A stretch of 25,701 nt of DNA from a virus. Below, piece by piece: positions 1 to 9,600 of this stretch; within the stretch, counting starts at the first letter, position 1, and every line of letters starts with the position of its first letter. The stretch spans positions 1 to 25,701 of IMG/VR virus record IMGVR_UViG_3300007276_000263; one strand, written 5' to 3'. Under the pieces are notes generated by a model, which was given only the letters and a program-made list of their open reading frames with translations, ran no database searches and was not told where the DNA came from. The translations under genes and the position numbers were made by a program.

Positions 1-3000
1 AACCATAGCTTGAATCTCAGGATTAATATCTAAATTATATTTATCTAGATTTTCAAGTTCTTCTTCACTTAAGTTTCCTGCAACCCCTGCAATTTTAGAT
101 ACATTATTAGGTAACCCTACACTAACTAAATCTAAATTAACTTCGTCAGCAAATCTTACAGCTGCATTGCTTAATAACCTTGAGTCAGAAGAATCAGAGT
201 TTGTAATAATCCCATTAACGGCTATAACAGTTCTAGTTGAATCTTCTTCACTAGCTAGACCAGCTTCAATTCTATTAGATATAAATATCTCTCCTACAGG
301 GTTTGTATAAAATCCTACAGGTGCAGTATTAGCTTTATAATATCCACTACCTTGATTAGATTTTCCTTCACTATTATATGTAATAAAAGGACTAGTTCTA
401 TTTGCCGCAGGAGCATCAAATACTCCAGGCTCTACTAGTATACCATCAAAACCAAAAGTATTATTAGTTTTATCTAGCTTTAATCTTAGTATTCTATTTG
501 ATTTTGATAGAGTACTAATACTATGAGAATTAAGTCCATTATCATGTTTACCTAATAACACATATACTTTATTACAACTAACTGAAAACTCTAAATCTCT
601 AATAACAGTATTTGTCATAGGAACAAGGTCTTTATCTACTAAAAAGTTTGAAGCAGACATTCTTACAGACTCACCTATCTGAGTTCCTAAAATATTATCT
701 CTGTCATTTATATTTAAATTAAAAGCACTAATAACACATTCAGTGTAATCTAAACTAGCAGATTTAGACATAGTACCAATAACAATATATTGTTTGTTTG
801 ATGATACTTTTATTCTAGTATATAATTCACTACCTTCAGCAGTGTAACTATCTCCGTTAGCAACTAACTTATCTTCTAATAAATGATGAACAAAAACACT
901 AGCGCTACTATATTCAATACCACTAGCCCCTAGAACACCAATTTGAGGTGTTGCAAAACATAAATAAATATTACGTTTATTTTCTTTAATTTCATTGTCT
1001 GTATGTGTTCTAATAAATTTATATTGATTATCATTTGTTTTTACAATTTCATGTCCTCGTATATTAGCATTTGCATTTGTTCCAGTAGGAATATTTATTG
1101 AAGTTAGGTAACGATCATTATCTTGTATATTAGAATAAGAATAAGATGTCCCATCTTTTAAAACACTATTATCTTCTGCTGTAAAACTCTCTAAATTTAT
1201 GCTATGATGCGATGTTATAAATCCATAAATAATCCTATTTGATACATTAGGATCTGGAAACATAAACACAGAGTTTTGAGAATCAAAATTAAGCATTGCA
1301 GCTGCTGACGGTCCGAATCCTACTTGATCTAACAAAGTACCATCAAATCCTCTTAATGCATACATTCCTAAACTAGACTCTATAAAAGCTACTATATTTA
1401 AATCTAATTCATTTGAAGTTTGTACTGCTAAAGAGTCTATTATAGTAGAACTATTTAAAACATTTTCTTGTATTGTATTTGTAGTCACATCAAAAGTAAA
1501 TCCTGGCGCTACAATTTTAGAGTTAAATTCAAAACTATTTATAGGAAATATACCACTAGTTATATCAGTTGCAGGTTCTTTAGAATTAAATATTTGAGCA
1601 TATTTAATTCTATTATCATTATCCTCATATTTCATATGAGAAGCTTGTTCAATTAAACTTAAATTATGTAACAAACTATTACGTAAATAAGATTTTGAAG
1701 GTACATGAGTTGCTTCTGATAAAGAATAAACTTTAGGATTTGAAGCAAATATATTTACTGACACTTCAAGATCAGGGTCTGTAATTTTCATATATTTATT
1801 ATCAGATCCCCAGAAATATATACAACCATCATCTTGAAGAGTTACTTTTTGTAAATCCATTTCATCTACATCTATAACTCTTACACTATTATTTAATTCT
1901 TCAGATAGTTGTCCATGTGTGCATCCGTACGATTCTCCTTCTCCAGTTCCAGAATGTATATTATATATAGCAATTCTTCTACTGTTAGAATCTTCAGGGT
2001 TCTCAATGATAGTATATAAAAAATTATCATCTGGAGAAAACTCCATAGAAATAGGTGTCCATCCTCCATTAAAAGTATTCATTAAAGGAGAACCTCCTGC
2101 AATATGTAACTCTACTCCATTTTCAGTTGTAGGTGATACTAAAGAAAAGTTAGTATTATTTACTTTTGCTAAAACAAACCCATGCTTCATACCAATTGCT
2201 AAATGGAAATCTCCTACATGTCTAAAGCTATTATACGCTCCTGCTTCTCCTGAAGTAGCTTCATGCGAAGCATTAGTAAAAGAGGTATTTATATACAATG
2301 GGTGTAAATCACTTAGTATAGGTGAGGGAACTGCCCAAGCTTGAAAAGCTATATTATTTTTATTACAAAAAAATGAATTTCTAAATAATTTATTTCCTAT
2401 TGAAAGAGGTAATCCTGTAAATATTGAGGTTTCTTCTTCTTCATTTTCTGTTCCTAATTTAAATTCTCCATCTTCCCATTTTTTATTACTTAGGCTAACT
2501 AACCCTTTATCGTCAAAACTAAACCCTAAACTAAAAGGTCTTAAAAGCGTAGAATTTAAATGTTGTGAGTTATAAAAAGGAGTTACATCCATTTTAGTAT
2601 TTCTAACATCAATAGGATCTCCCATATTTGCATCAGGGTCATTAAGAATTAAACTAGGCTCACTCCCTATTTCTTGTTCAGTATAAGATCCTTCATAATA
2701 CATTTCTTGATCTCCTACCCAAGTAAATACATTTCTAGAATCTTCTGTAGTATTACTTTGCCCACTTGATGCTAAGTTAAGCGTAGTTATTTCTAAAAAA
2801 TTTTCACTACTATGAAACTTTAAAGTTTTTATACCTGCTATTGTAGGCAATATACAATGTTTTATATTTTCAAAAATACCATTGTCTATTGGATAAGTTT
2901 CAAGACTCATCTCTGTATGGTTAAGATTGTTAATTCCTAAAATTCCAGTAGCGCCAGAAGAGCCATATTCAGTTCGTGAAGCAGTATTAAACATTTTACC

Positions 3001-4380
3001 TACATAAGAAGGACTGCCTTCTTGATTTACTCCATAAATTTTTCCATTACGTACAGAAACATTTGTAATTTTTCCTCCTATATTAACAGCAGATACGCTA
3101 TCTATATTACCATAGGTATATGTATCTAAATTACAAGCAGATACTATTTCTCCACTACTATTAGTTTGAGGCAATGCATCATTTAATTTTAAATTATATG
3201 ATATACCTGATTTATTAGTCCAGTATAAATAATGATCATTAGCTCCATTTTGTGAGTAATAAAATTTAAAATTAGATAAAAATATATCTTGTCTTGTAGA
3301 ATGAGTAAAAGAAGACATTGTATATTCTATATCATTATACTTATTAAGATTTGATACTAGTTGTCCATCAGAGTTAAAAATATTTAAATTTCCATCTACA
3401 TTAATTAAACAGTAATATCTAATTTCTCCTACACTACTACCATAGTCTCCTTCATACTTATCAGTTATAACTAAACTAGTTAAAGGGTAACCATTATCAT
3501 TTAAATTGACAGGTAGTGCACTAATAATAGAATCATTTTGATCTATTATACTTGCAGGATTTTCAAAAGTACCTACAGAGTACTCATATACATTTGAATT
3601 ATTAGCTAAAAAATATTCTGAATAGTTATTACGTAAATAACTATAGTTAGTATTTCTATCTATTGTAGAAAATGGAGATTCTAAATATTGACAAACTCCA
3701 GCATTTATAGTTGCATCTGGATTATAGTTTGTTGCATTAGGATCTGTACAACCTAAGATTAAAGGAGTATTAGTTACACTAGTACCATAAGTAGATATAA
3801 CATTATTTGTTACAGAACTATAATTAGTTAAATACCCTGCTGATATAGACCCAAATTCACCTCTAGATATATTGTATAATGAAAGATAGTTTATACCTAA
3901 ATTAGAAGGGTTCATAGGAGATACTACTACTGTATCTGATATTCCTATAAGCAATCCAACGCCTCTAACTAAATAATTTAAAAGTAGTAATCCATGAGCA
4001 GAAGATTGATTAGTCCAATTTATACCTAAATTTAACTGTAAAGTATTTGCAGAAATTTTTTCTACAAACTTAACAGTTGTAGTATTAAAAATTATATGTA
4101 AGTCTGCGTCTGAATCCTGCTTAACTCTTACAAAATTAACTGTAGCAAAACTACCGTATAGATTGTTAAACAATAAAGACCATTGAAAAAAAGCATTTGA
4201 AATTTCAGTATCAAACTCTGAAGCGCTTAATACTGTACCTGGAATAACTTTAAGTCCTTCTATTCTTGGGTGATCTATAAGAACCCCACTTAATTCAGGA
4301 GTAGAATAAAAAATCTCAATGGACTGTACTTCATTAGAAATCTTACCATTATTAATGGCATTTATTAAACTTTGTATCAT
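1..4380 (-). CDS. Giant tail/adhesin protein with inactive matrixin-like N-terminus (partial, 3' end outside window)
   Basis: The frame is open from an ATG at 4380 to base 1, giving 1460 codons with no stop, so the C-terminus lies beyond the window. Residues 52-100 read like the first half of a matrixin catalytic domain: a helix of the type 'eve.Ai..AF..W', then FNN, then DADLHIIF, which resembles 'aDI.I.F'. Residues 133-172 then follow the zinc-site layout: LVRGVGLLIGISD stands where HExxHxxGxxH should be, followed by SPMNPS as a Met-turn. All zinc ligands and the catalytic Glu are missing, so I infer a structural remnant. Residues 210-230 hold a GCTDPNATNYN...C motif. Much of the rest is beta-rich, with propeller-like stretches such as FSPDDNFLYTI near residue 780. 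It begins 6 bp after the fibre gene and is probably co-transcribed. The likely role is a receptor-binding or tail-tip protein; this is inference. Confidence 0.8.
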   Translation of the reverse strand, partial: MIQSLINAINNGKISNEVQSIEIFYSTPELSGVLIDHPRIEGLKVIPGTVLSASEFDTEISNAFFQWSLLFNNLYGSFATVNFVRVKQDSDADLHIIFNTTTVKFVEKISANTLQLNLGINWTNQSSAHGLLLLNYLVRGVGLLIGISDTVVVSPMNPSNLGINYLSLYNISRGEFGSISAGYLTNYSSVTNNVISTYGTSVTNTPLILGCTDPNATNYNPDATINAGVCQYLESPFSTIDRNTNYSYLRNNYSEYFLANNSNVYEYSVGTFENPASIIDQNDSIISALPVNLNDNGYPLTSLVITDKYEGDYGSSVGEIRYYCLINVDGNLNIFNSDGQLVSNLNKYNDIEYTMSSFTHSTRQDIFLSNFKFYYSQNGANDHYLYWTNKSGISYNLKLNDALPQTNSSGEIVSACNLDTYTYGNIDSVSAVNIGGKITNVSVRNGKIYGVNQEGSPSYVGKMFNTASRTEYGSSGATGILGINNLNHTEMSLETYPIDNGIFENIKHCILPTIAGIKTLKFHSSENFLEITTLNLASSGQSNTTEDSRNVFTWVGDQEMYYEGSYTEQEIGSEPSLILNDPDANMGDPIDVRNTKMDVTPFYNSQHLNSTLLRPFSLGFSFDDKGLVSLSNKKWEDGEFKLGTENEEEETSIFTGLPLSIGNKLFRNSFFCNKNNIAFQAWAVPSPILSDLHPLYINTSFTNASHEATSGEAGAYNSFRHVGDFHLAIGMKHGFVLAKVNNTNFSLVSPTTENGVELHIAGGSPLMNTFNGGWTPISMEFSPDDNFLYTIIENPEDSNSRRIAIYNIHSGTGEGESYGCTHGQLSEELNNSVRVIDVDEMDLQKVTLQDDGCIYFWGSDNKYMKITDPDLEVSVNIFASNPKVYSLSEATHVPSKSYLRNSLLHNLSLIEQASHMKYEDNDNRIKYAQIFNSKEPATDITSGIFPINSFEFNSKIVAPGFTFDVTTNTIQENVLNSSTIIDSLAVQTSNELDLNIVAFIESSLGMYALRGFDGTLLDQVGFGPSAAAMLNFDSQNSVFMFPDPNVSNRIIYGFITSHHSINLESFTAEDNSVLKDGTSYSYSNIQDNDRYLTSINIPTGTNANANIRGHEIVKTNDNQYKFIRTHTDNEIKENKRNIYLCFATPQIGVLGASGIEYSSASVFVHHLLEDKLVANGDSYTAEGSELYTRIKVSSNKQYIVIGTMSKSASLDYTECVISAFNLNINDRDNILGTQIGESVRMSASNFLVDKDLVPMTNTVIRDLEFSVSCNKVYVLLGKHDNGLNSHSISTLSKSNRILRLKLDKTNNTFGFDGILVEPGVFDAPAANRTSPFITYNSEGKSNQGSGYYKANTAPVGFYTNPVGEIFISNRIEAGLASEEDSTRTVIAVNGIITNSDSSDSRLLSNAAVRFADEVNLDLVSVGLPNNVSKIAGVAGNLSEEELENLDKYNLDINPEIQAMV

Positions 4381-4386
4381 ATCTTT

Positions 4387-5922
4387 TTATTTCAAAGGCA
4401 CTACTTGTAACGCATATACTTTTACATCTGTAACTGCTGTAGCTACATTAACATCTACACTAACTGTTATTTTACTATTCCAATCTAATTCTAATCCATT
4501 TGTAAGACCTGTTACAGTATCATCAGTTCCAATCATTACAAATCCAAAAGCCATATATTGTGGAGTATCCGAATGCAATACTGTTATTTCGTGATGACAA
4601 AATTTACTGTTAGGGGCTGTAGTACCTGTAGCAGAAGATTCTAAAACTTGAGTTCCATCTACACCTATAGCAATAGTTTTAGTATTACCATTACCTGCAA
4701 AAAAGCAATGAGAAATTATTTTAAATCCAGTTCCTTTTGGGTACTCTCTTAAATCTACATCTATAGCCATAACAGGTTCATAAGCTCCTGTTGTAGTAGC
4801 TCTTTCTCCGTTTGTAACATCTATTGTACTAAATGTTTTAACTCCTGCTCCAGCTGAAGCGCTAGATACATTACTTTCTAAAAACCACTTGCCTGTGCCA
4901 TCATTATACAATTTTGCAGACTCTCCGTCTGTAGACATTATAAATGTTCTAGACCCTTGTACAGTATCTCCGCCACTAGTTTTTACAGTAATAGTATTTT
5001 TAGCTGCAGAATTACTTTCATCTTTTATTAAGTACTTTACTAGTTTAGCATTTTTCAATCTACCAATAGAAGGTAAAGTTAAAACTACAGCGTGGTTCTG
5101 AGATTGCACTCCTACAATACCTCTATTAGATTCTGTAAGAGTGTAAGTAGGAGTAGTTATTTCAATTCTATTATACTCACTATTAAGTTCTAGAGCTCTT
5201 TTATATTTATAAGGTGTTAGTGCAGAATCTTCTGATTCAAGATCTAATAACTCTTGCTCAGTAGCTACTTTCAGTATACCTGCTTTTTCTTCTGTAGAAA
5301 ATACTACATTAGTATTTACAATAGCAAATTGATGCCCAACTGCACCATGCTCACCACCATCAGAGTTTTCTACACATATAATTAAATCCCCTGCTTGTAC
5401 TTCAGGGCCATCTGTTGCAAACACATTTATATCTTGCTCTATAATAAACGATTCTCCTGCAGACGCTTTAGGGTAACCAGAAGTTCCCTTTTCTTTTTTA
5501 ACTGCTTTTAGAGTAGATTTTAATTCGTCGTCTACGAATTTTTTAGTAACAAGATCTTCTTCTTTAAATACATCAGGAGATGTTCTATAAGATAGATTCT
5601 TAATTAATTTTGTTGTCCCGTCATTTTTAATAACGTTATGCATTGCTGAATCTACATATTGTTTTGTAGTAAGATCTCGATTTCCTACAGGATGTTTAGC
5701 AGATACAGTAGTATTAAATTTAGGGGCAGCTGTATTAATAGTCCTTTTAGTAATTTGACGTTTTACTGTAGATATATCAGATGCCATTTGCGATACAGAA
5801 TCATCTAAATACTTTAAAAGATCTTGTTTAGAAATGTGTTTTTCAACTCCATTTTGAACCACCGCTATTAAGTCTCCTTTAGCGCTGACTTGGGTTCTAG
5901 GTACATTTATTTTTTTTGCCAT
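4387..5922 (-). CDS. Phage fibre protein (tail or head fibre)
   Basis: This 511-residue protein has the modular look of a phage fibre. The N-terminal ~60 residues (charged, helical) are a plausible virion-anchoring segment. Residues ~65-135 contain two copies of the fibre-stalk pattern 'DL.TK.YVD' (DLTTKQYVDSAM and DLVTKKFVDDEL). Around residue 210 comes STEEKAGILKVATEQEL...ALTPYKYKRAL, the common 'eKaGivklat...alTP..l' linker of tail fibres. The C-terminal half is beta-rich and Thr/Ser/Gly-rich, including a TLPSIGRLKNAK...GDTVQGS...W region typical of fibre heads. I infer a trimeric receptor-binding or head fibre. It lies between a short unknown protein and the left-edge giant, separated by 11 and 6 bp, so it belongs to the same operon. 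Confidence 0.75.
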   Translation of the reverse strand: MAKKINVPRTQVSAKGDLIAVVQNGVEKHISKQDLLKYLDDSVSQMASDISTVKRQITKRTINTAAPKFNTTVSAKHPVGNRDLTTKQYVDSAMHNVIKNDGTTKLIKNLSYRTSPDVFKEEDLVTKKFVDDELKSTLKAVKKEKGTSGYPKASAGESFIIEQDINVFATDGPEVQAGDLIICVENSDGGEHGAVGHQFAIVNTNVVFSTEEKAGILKVATEQELLDLESEDSALTPYKYKRALELNSEYNRIEITTPTYTLTESNRGIVGVQSQNHAVVLTLPSIGRLKNAKLVKYLIKDESNSAAKNTITVKTSGGDTVQGSRTFIMSTDGESAKLYNDGTGKWFLESNVSSASAGAGVKTFSTIDVTNGERATTTGAYEPVMAIDVDLREYPKGTGFKIISHCFFAGNGNTKTIAIGVDGTQVLESSATGTTAPNSKFCHHEITVLHSDTPQYMAFGFVMIGTDDTVTGLTNGLELDWNSKITVSVDVNVATAVTDVKVYALQVVPLK

Positions 5923-5933
5923 TGTTATATTTT

Positions 5934-6689
5934 TTATCTGTATGAAATATTTAATTCTATAGAGATGTCTTCTAAAGCTTTATTAAAAACATCTTTTTCT
6001 TTAGTAGTTAGATCTTTACCTTCACTATATGCGTTAACTCCTCCTGTAACTATTGCATTATGCCCTTGTAAAGGCCCTCCTGAAATAAGAGAAAAATTAG
6101 TTTGGAGAAAAGAATTGTATGTTCCATTTTGAATATTATTACTTGCTATAAATTTTTGATTATTAAAATCTGAGGTTTGAGGGAAATCTACATAAAAGAA
6201 ATTAAAATCAGATGAGTCTCCTCCAAAAGATATTTTAAAGTTACCTCTATTAACGCCTTGATCATCTATGTAAGGAAATTCATTAGGATGTTCTGTTGCC
6301 ATAACTTTTTTTCTAAAAAGATAAAAAAGATCAGCATTAGTGTATCCTACCGCTAAAGAATAATCACTCCAGTTAGGTAATTTAATTATAGGTATATATC
6401 TACCATTATAATTTTCTATACCTATAGCTAAATCTTTAAAAGATTCATTTTCTATTTTTCCTGGTATAGGTAATTTAACTTGTTTAGGGCTAACTCCTTC
6501 TATAGATGTAGGCGTAGAAAGTTTTGAGCCTATAAAAGAAATCCATGCAGACATTAAATTAAATTTTGAAACTTCTTTACTAGAAGCTGTACCATTAGCT
6601 AATTTATCAGATATTCTTAGTCCGTAAGAGTCTAACGCTTTGTTAGCTATAGTATATCTATCATGTAGTTGTTGTACTGTAAAGGCCAT
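5934..6689 (-). CDS. Hypothetical tail-module protein
   Basis: I do not recognise this protein (251 residues from ATG at 6689). A TTG two codons upstream at 6695 is in frame, but the ATG leaves a 7-bp gap after the stop of the 1717-residue giant and is the more likely start. Residues ~1-60 look alpha-helical (QLHDRYTIANKALDSYGL, then KEVSKFNLMSAWISFIGSKL). The remainder looks beta-rich with many aromatics, for example FNFFYVDFPQ. There is no signal peptide, membrane segment or catalytic motif. Its place between the zinc-protease giant and a fibre suggests a baseplate, fibre-connector or fibre-assembly role, but this is context only. Confidence 0.7.
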   Translation of the reverse strand: MAFTVQQLHDRYTIANKALDSYGLRISDKLANGTASSKEVSKFNLMSAWISFIGSKLSTPTSIEGVSPKQVKLPIPGKIENESFKDLAIGIENYNGRYIPIIKLPNWSDYSLAVGYTNADLFYLFRKKVMATEHPNEFPYIDDQGVNRGNFKISFGGDSSDFNFFYVDFPQTSDFNNQKFIASNNIQNGTYNSFLQTNFSLISGGPLQGHNAIVTGGVNAYSEGKDLTTKEKDVFNKALEDISIELNISYR

Positions 6690-6696
6690 AGTCAAA

Positions 6697-9600
6697 TTAA
6701 TTGTCGGTAAAGATAGGTAAATTAATAATTTTATTTATAACTTTGTGCATTTTTTTAGAAAGAGTCTCTTCATATGTAGAAGTCAAACTAGAATTAAGCT
6801 CTAAAACCTGCACCCTAGTGTATAATTTATTCATAGATTGAGATGTTCTTTGTGTGTTTGAATGTATTTCATAATAAATTTCGTTAGTAGTAGTATTATA
6901 TTTTACAACATAACTTCCAGAGTAAGGATTACCATCTATTGTGTAAAAATATTCGGAAATACTTGTATATAAAACACTAGAAGTAGCTATAGTTTCATCA
7001 ACAGAATATTTACTAGTAGATCTAAAAGATATTGCATTTCTGCTTTCATTTGGTATTAAATTTGAATCTAATATATCCTCAGAATACCCACTTAAGTTGC
7101 TTAATTGAGAACCAGAATATTTAGGAAGTTGGCTATATGTAACTTTAATTCCATTGCTTTGTGCAATTGCTGAATAGTTATCTGCTAAGTTACCTCCAAT
7201 AATATATCTTGGCTCAGTGTCTAAAGAAGAGGCACACGGATTTAAACTTTGGAGTTCTTCATCAGTATTAAAAATAGAAAAATCTAATATATATCCTCCA
7301 GTGTCTTCAGGACTAAAAAGTATTTGATTTTCACAGTTATAAGGAGTAATAGTTTGAATGTCAGATACAACACAACTACCCAATTTAAGTTCTAAATCAT
7401 CATTATTTGCATTTGAATTTTCTGTATACAATAAACAACCTCCAGTTCCGTCCGCTATTATAGGGTTTTCTATACAATTGTATCTTGCAGGTTTAATTTT
7501 TTCTCTAAATTGATAACTAGCTTGACCTGTACTATTATAATGGTTTAACAAAGGGTCTCCAAATATATATACTTTAATTTCGTTTGGTGTTGGGCGTTCT
7601 CCTTCTAAATCAGAGGGAAAGGGTAAATCACTCGCAGTTCTAATAGCGTCATTGCTGGTAAAAAAGCTGTACCAAGGTCTATCTTTTAGATTAATATGAT
7701 TATACAGTATAAGTTTATCAACACCATTTTCAAAAGTTCTAGTATCTTCATACCTCTTCCATATTAAATCTAATAAAGGAGTTTGAACTACTTCAGGATT
7801 TGAAGTGTAGTTATAAAAATCTCCTGTATCTTTATCTCTTATATATGTAATTATAGGATTATCATTACATACTTCTAGATTTTCAAGTTCATTACGTGAA
7901 GTACAAATTAATCTTATTATTGTATTTCTAGGTATAGCAGTAAATTGACAATTAGAATTATCTGAAGTATCTAATTCAGTTACAAGAACAGATGCCGCTT
8001 CTATTAAAGCTTGAGTATCGTATTGCTCAGAATATTCTAAAATATTATTTATTAAACCTGTACTATATCCTGCTCCGTAATTTCCTGAAGCTAGTGTATT
8101 ATTGCATACAGTTCCTACACATGATCCATCATCTGTATTTATATTAGTATTAAGTGTTCCATCAGCATGTTGTTTATAATTATCTGCCCAAGTTTGAAGG
8201 CACCCATAAATTCTTTCTACACAACTACCGTCATTATAAGTAGCTAATTCATTATAGTTATAGGCATTTGAGTCATTACAGCCACCTATTTGATCTTCTA
8301 AAGGAAAATTTTTCACGTATGTAGAAATAGATTCTATTATAGTTTGAAAATCAGATCTGGTTTCAGAATAAGATCCTAAATCTGTTGGATCATTTTGTTC
8401 ATATATAGCTTTATAATTATTAAGAATATCTGCATCTCTATTGTAAAGATAGTTTATTTTTTTAACCCAGTTTATTGGAGTATTTGTTAAAGAACTAACT
8501 GATGAAATTTCCCCATACATCATAACATCATTAAAACCAAATGGATTATATATTCCATAAAAATCTTCATGATAATATAATTTAGGTTCTGTATCAAACG
8601 CAACTACTTTTTTTGGATGAGTACTCCTAGTATTAAATTTATTATGAGATGCAGTTTCGCTAACATATTTAGCTAACGGATTATATCTAGGTGATGCAGA
8701 GTTTTCACTTCCTAGAGAATATCTACTTTCCATATTAGAAGCAGTGCTGGTAACACCTGTAGTCCAAGCACTTCCTTTAGGGTATCCTAGTCTTAACTCT
8801 GATTCCCACATATATAGAGTACTTGAAGAATTAAATTCTTTAGGAGCTTTTATAGCTTCTTCATCATGACTATTAGTGCCATAAATTTCTATTTTATATT
8901 GTGTATTTTTTTGAGTATCTATGTTATATACTACAGGTAAAACAGATCCCCATCCAAATCCACAATAACCACTAAAATAAGGCAAAGTTAAAACAGTTTG
9001 CTCTGGATCTTCGTACGTATGCAAAGCAACACTAGTTATATTATTTATTGTAAATAACTCAGGAGAATCATAACCATTTTTATATCTATTAGTAGTATAT
9101 GCTAACCAATTACTTGTATATCTATTACTCTCTTCTCTTCTAAAATCAGTTGAAAATTGTGGTTGGTTAACTAAATCTAACTGTAAAATATTATTAAACT
9201 TATCAAACGAAACTTTAAATTGATTTAGTGTTTCTAGTCTATTTCCAGGTAACATAGCGTGCGCAGCTGTTGCATAACCTTCTCCGCCTATAATTTGAAA
9301 TTCATAAGTATTTCCGTCTCCATTATAATAAGTTTGTGTAGTATGTAAACAAGGACAAAATTCTGGATCCATAAGATTATCTACAGGAGTATTGCTAGGA
9401 TAAGCAGGAAAATCAGGATTATAAGCATTAAAGTTATGAACCCAAAAAGGATCATAATATATATTCTCACTTGTAGTTTGAGAAACAGTACCTCCATCTC
9501 TATTTTTAAGACAGAATGGTATTCTAGTAGTTACATCTGGCCCTTTTCTAGTACCATCATCATTAGTAGGGTTAACTACAAGTTGAGTGGCTATAGTATT

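Noticed and set aside
1919-2344. 141-codon frame on the plus strand
   Set aside because: Lies wholly opposite the left-edge giant, has no ribosome site or promoter, and its product has no domain character; a shadow of the real gene.
6693-6695. TTG as start of the 253-residue frame
   Set aside because: An ATG two codons further in has better context and spacing from the preceding stop.
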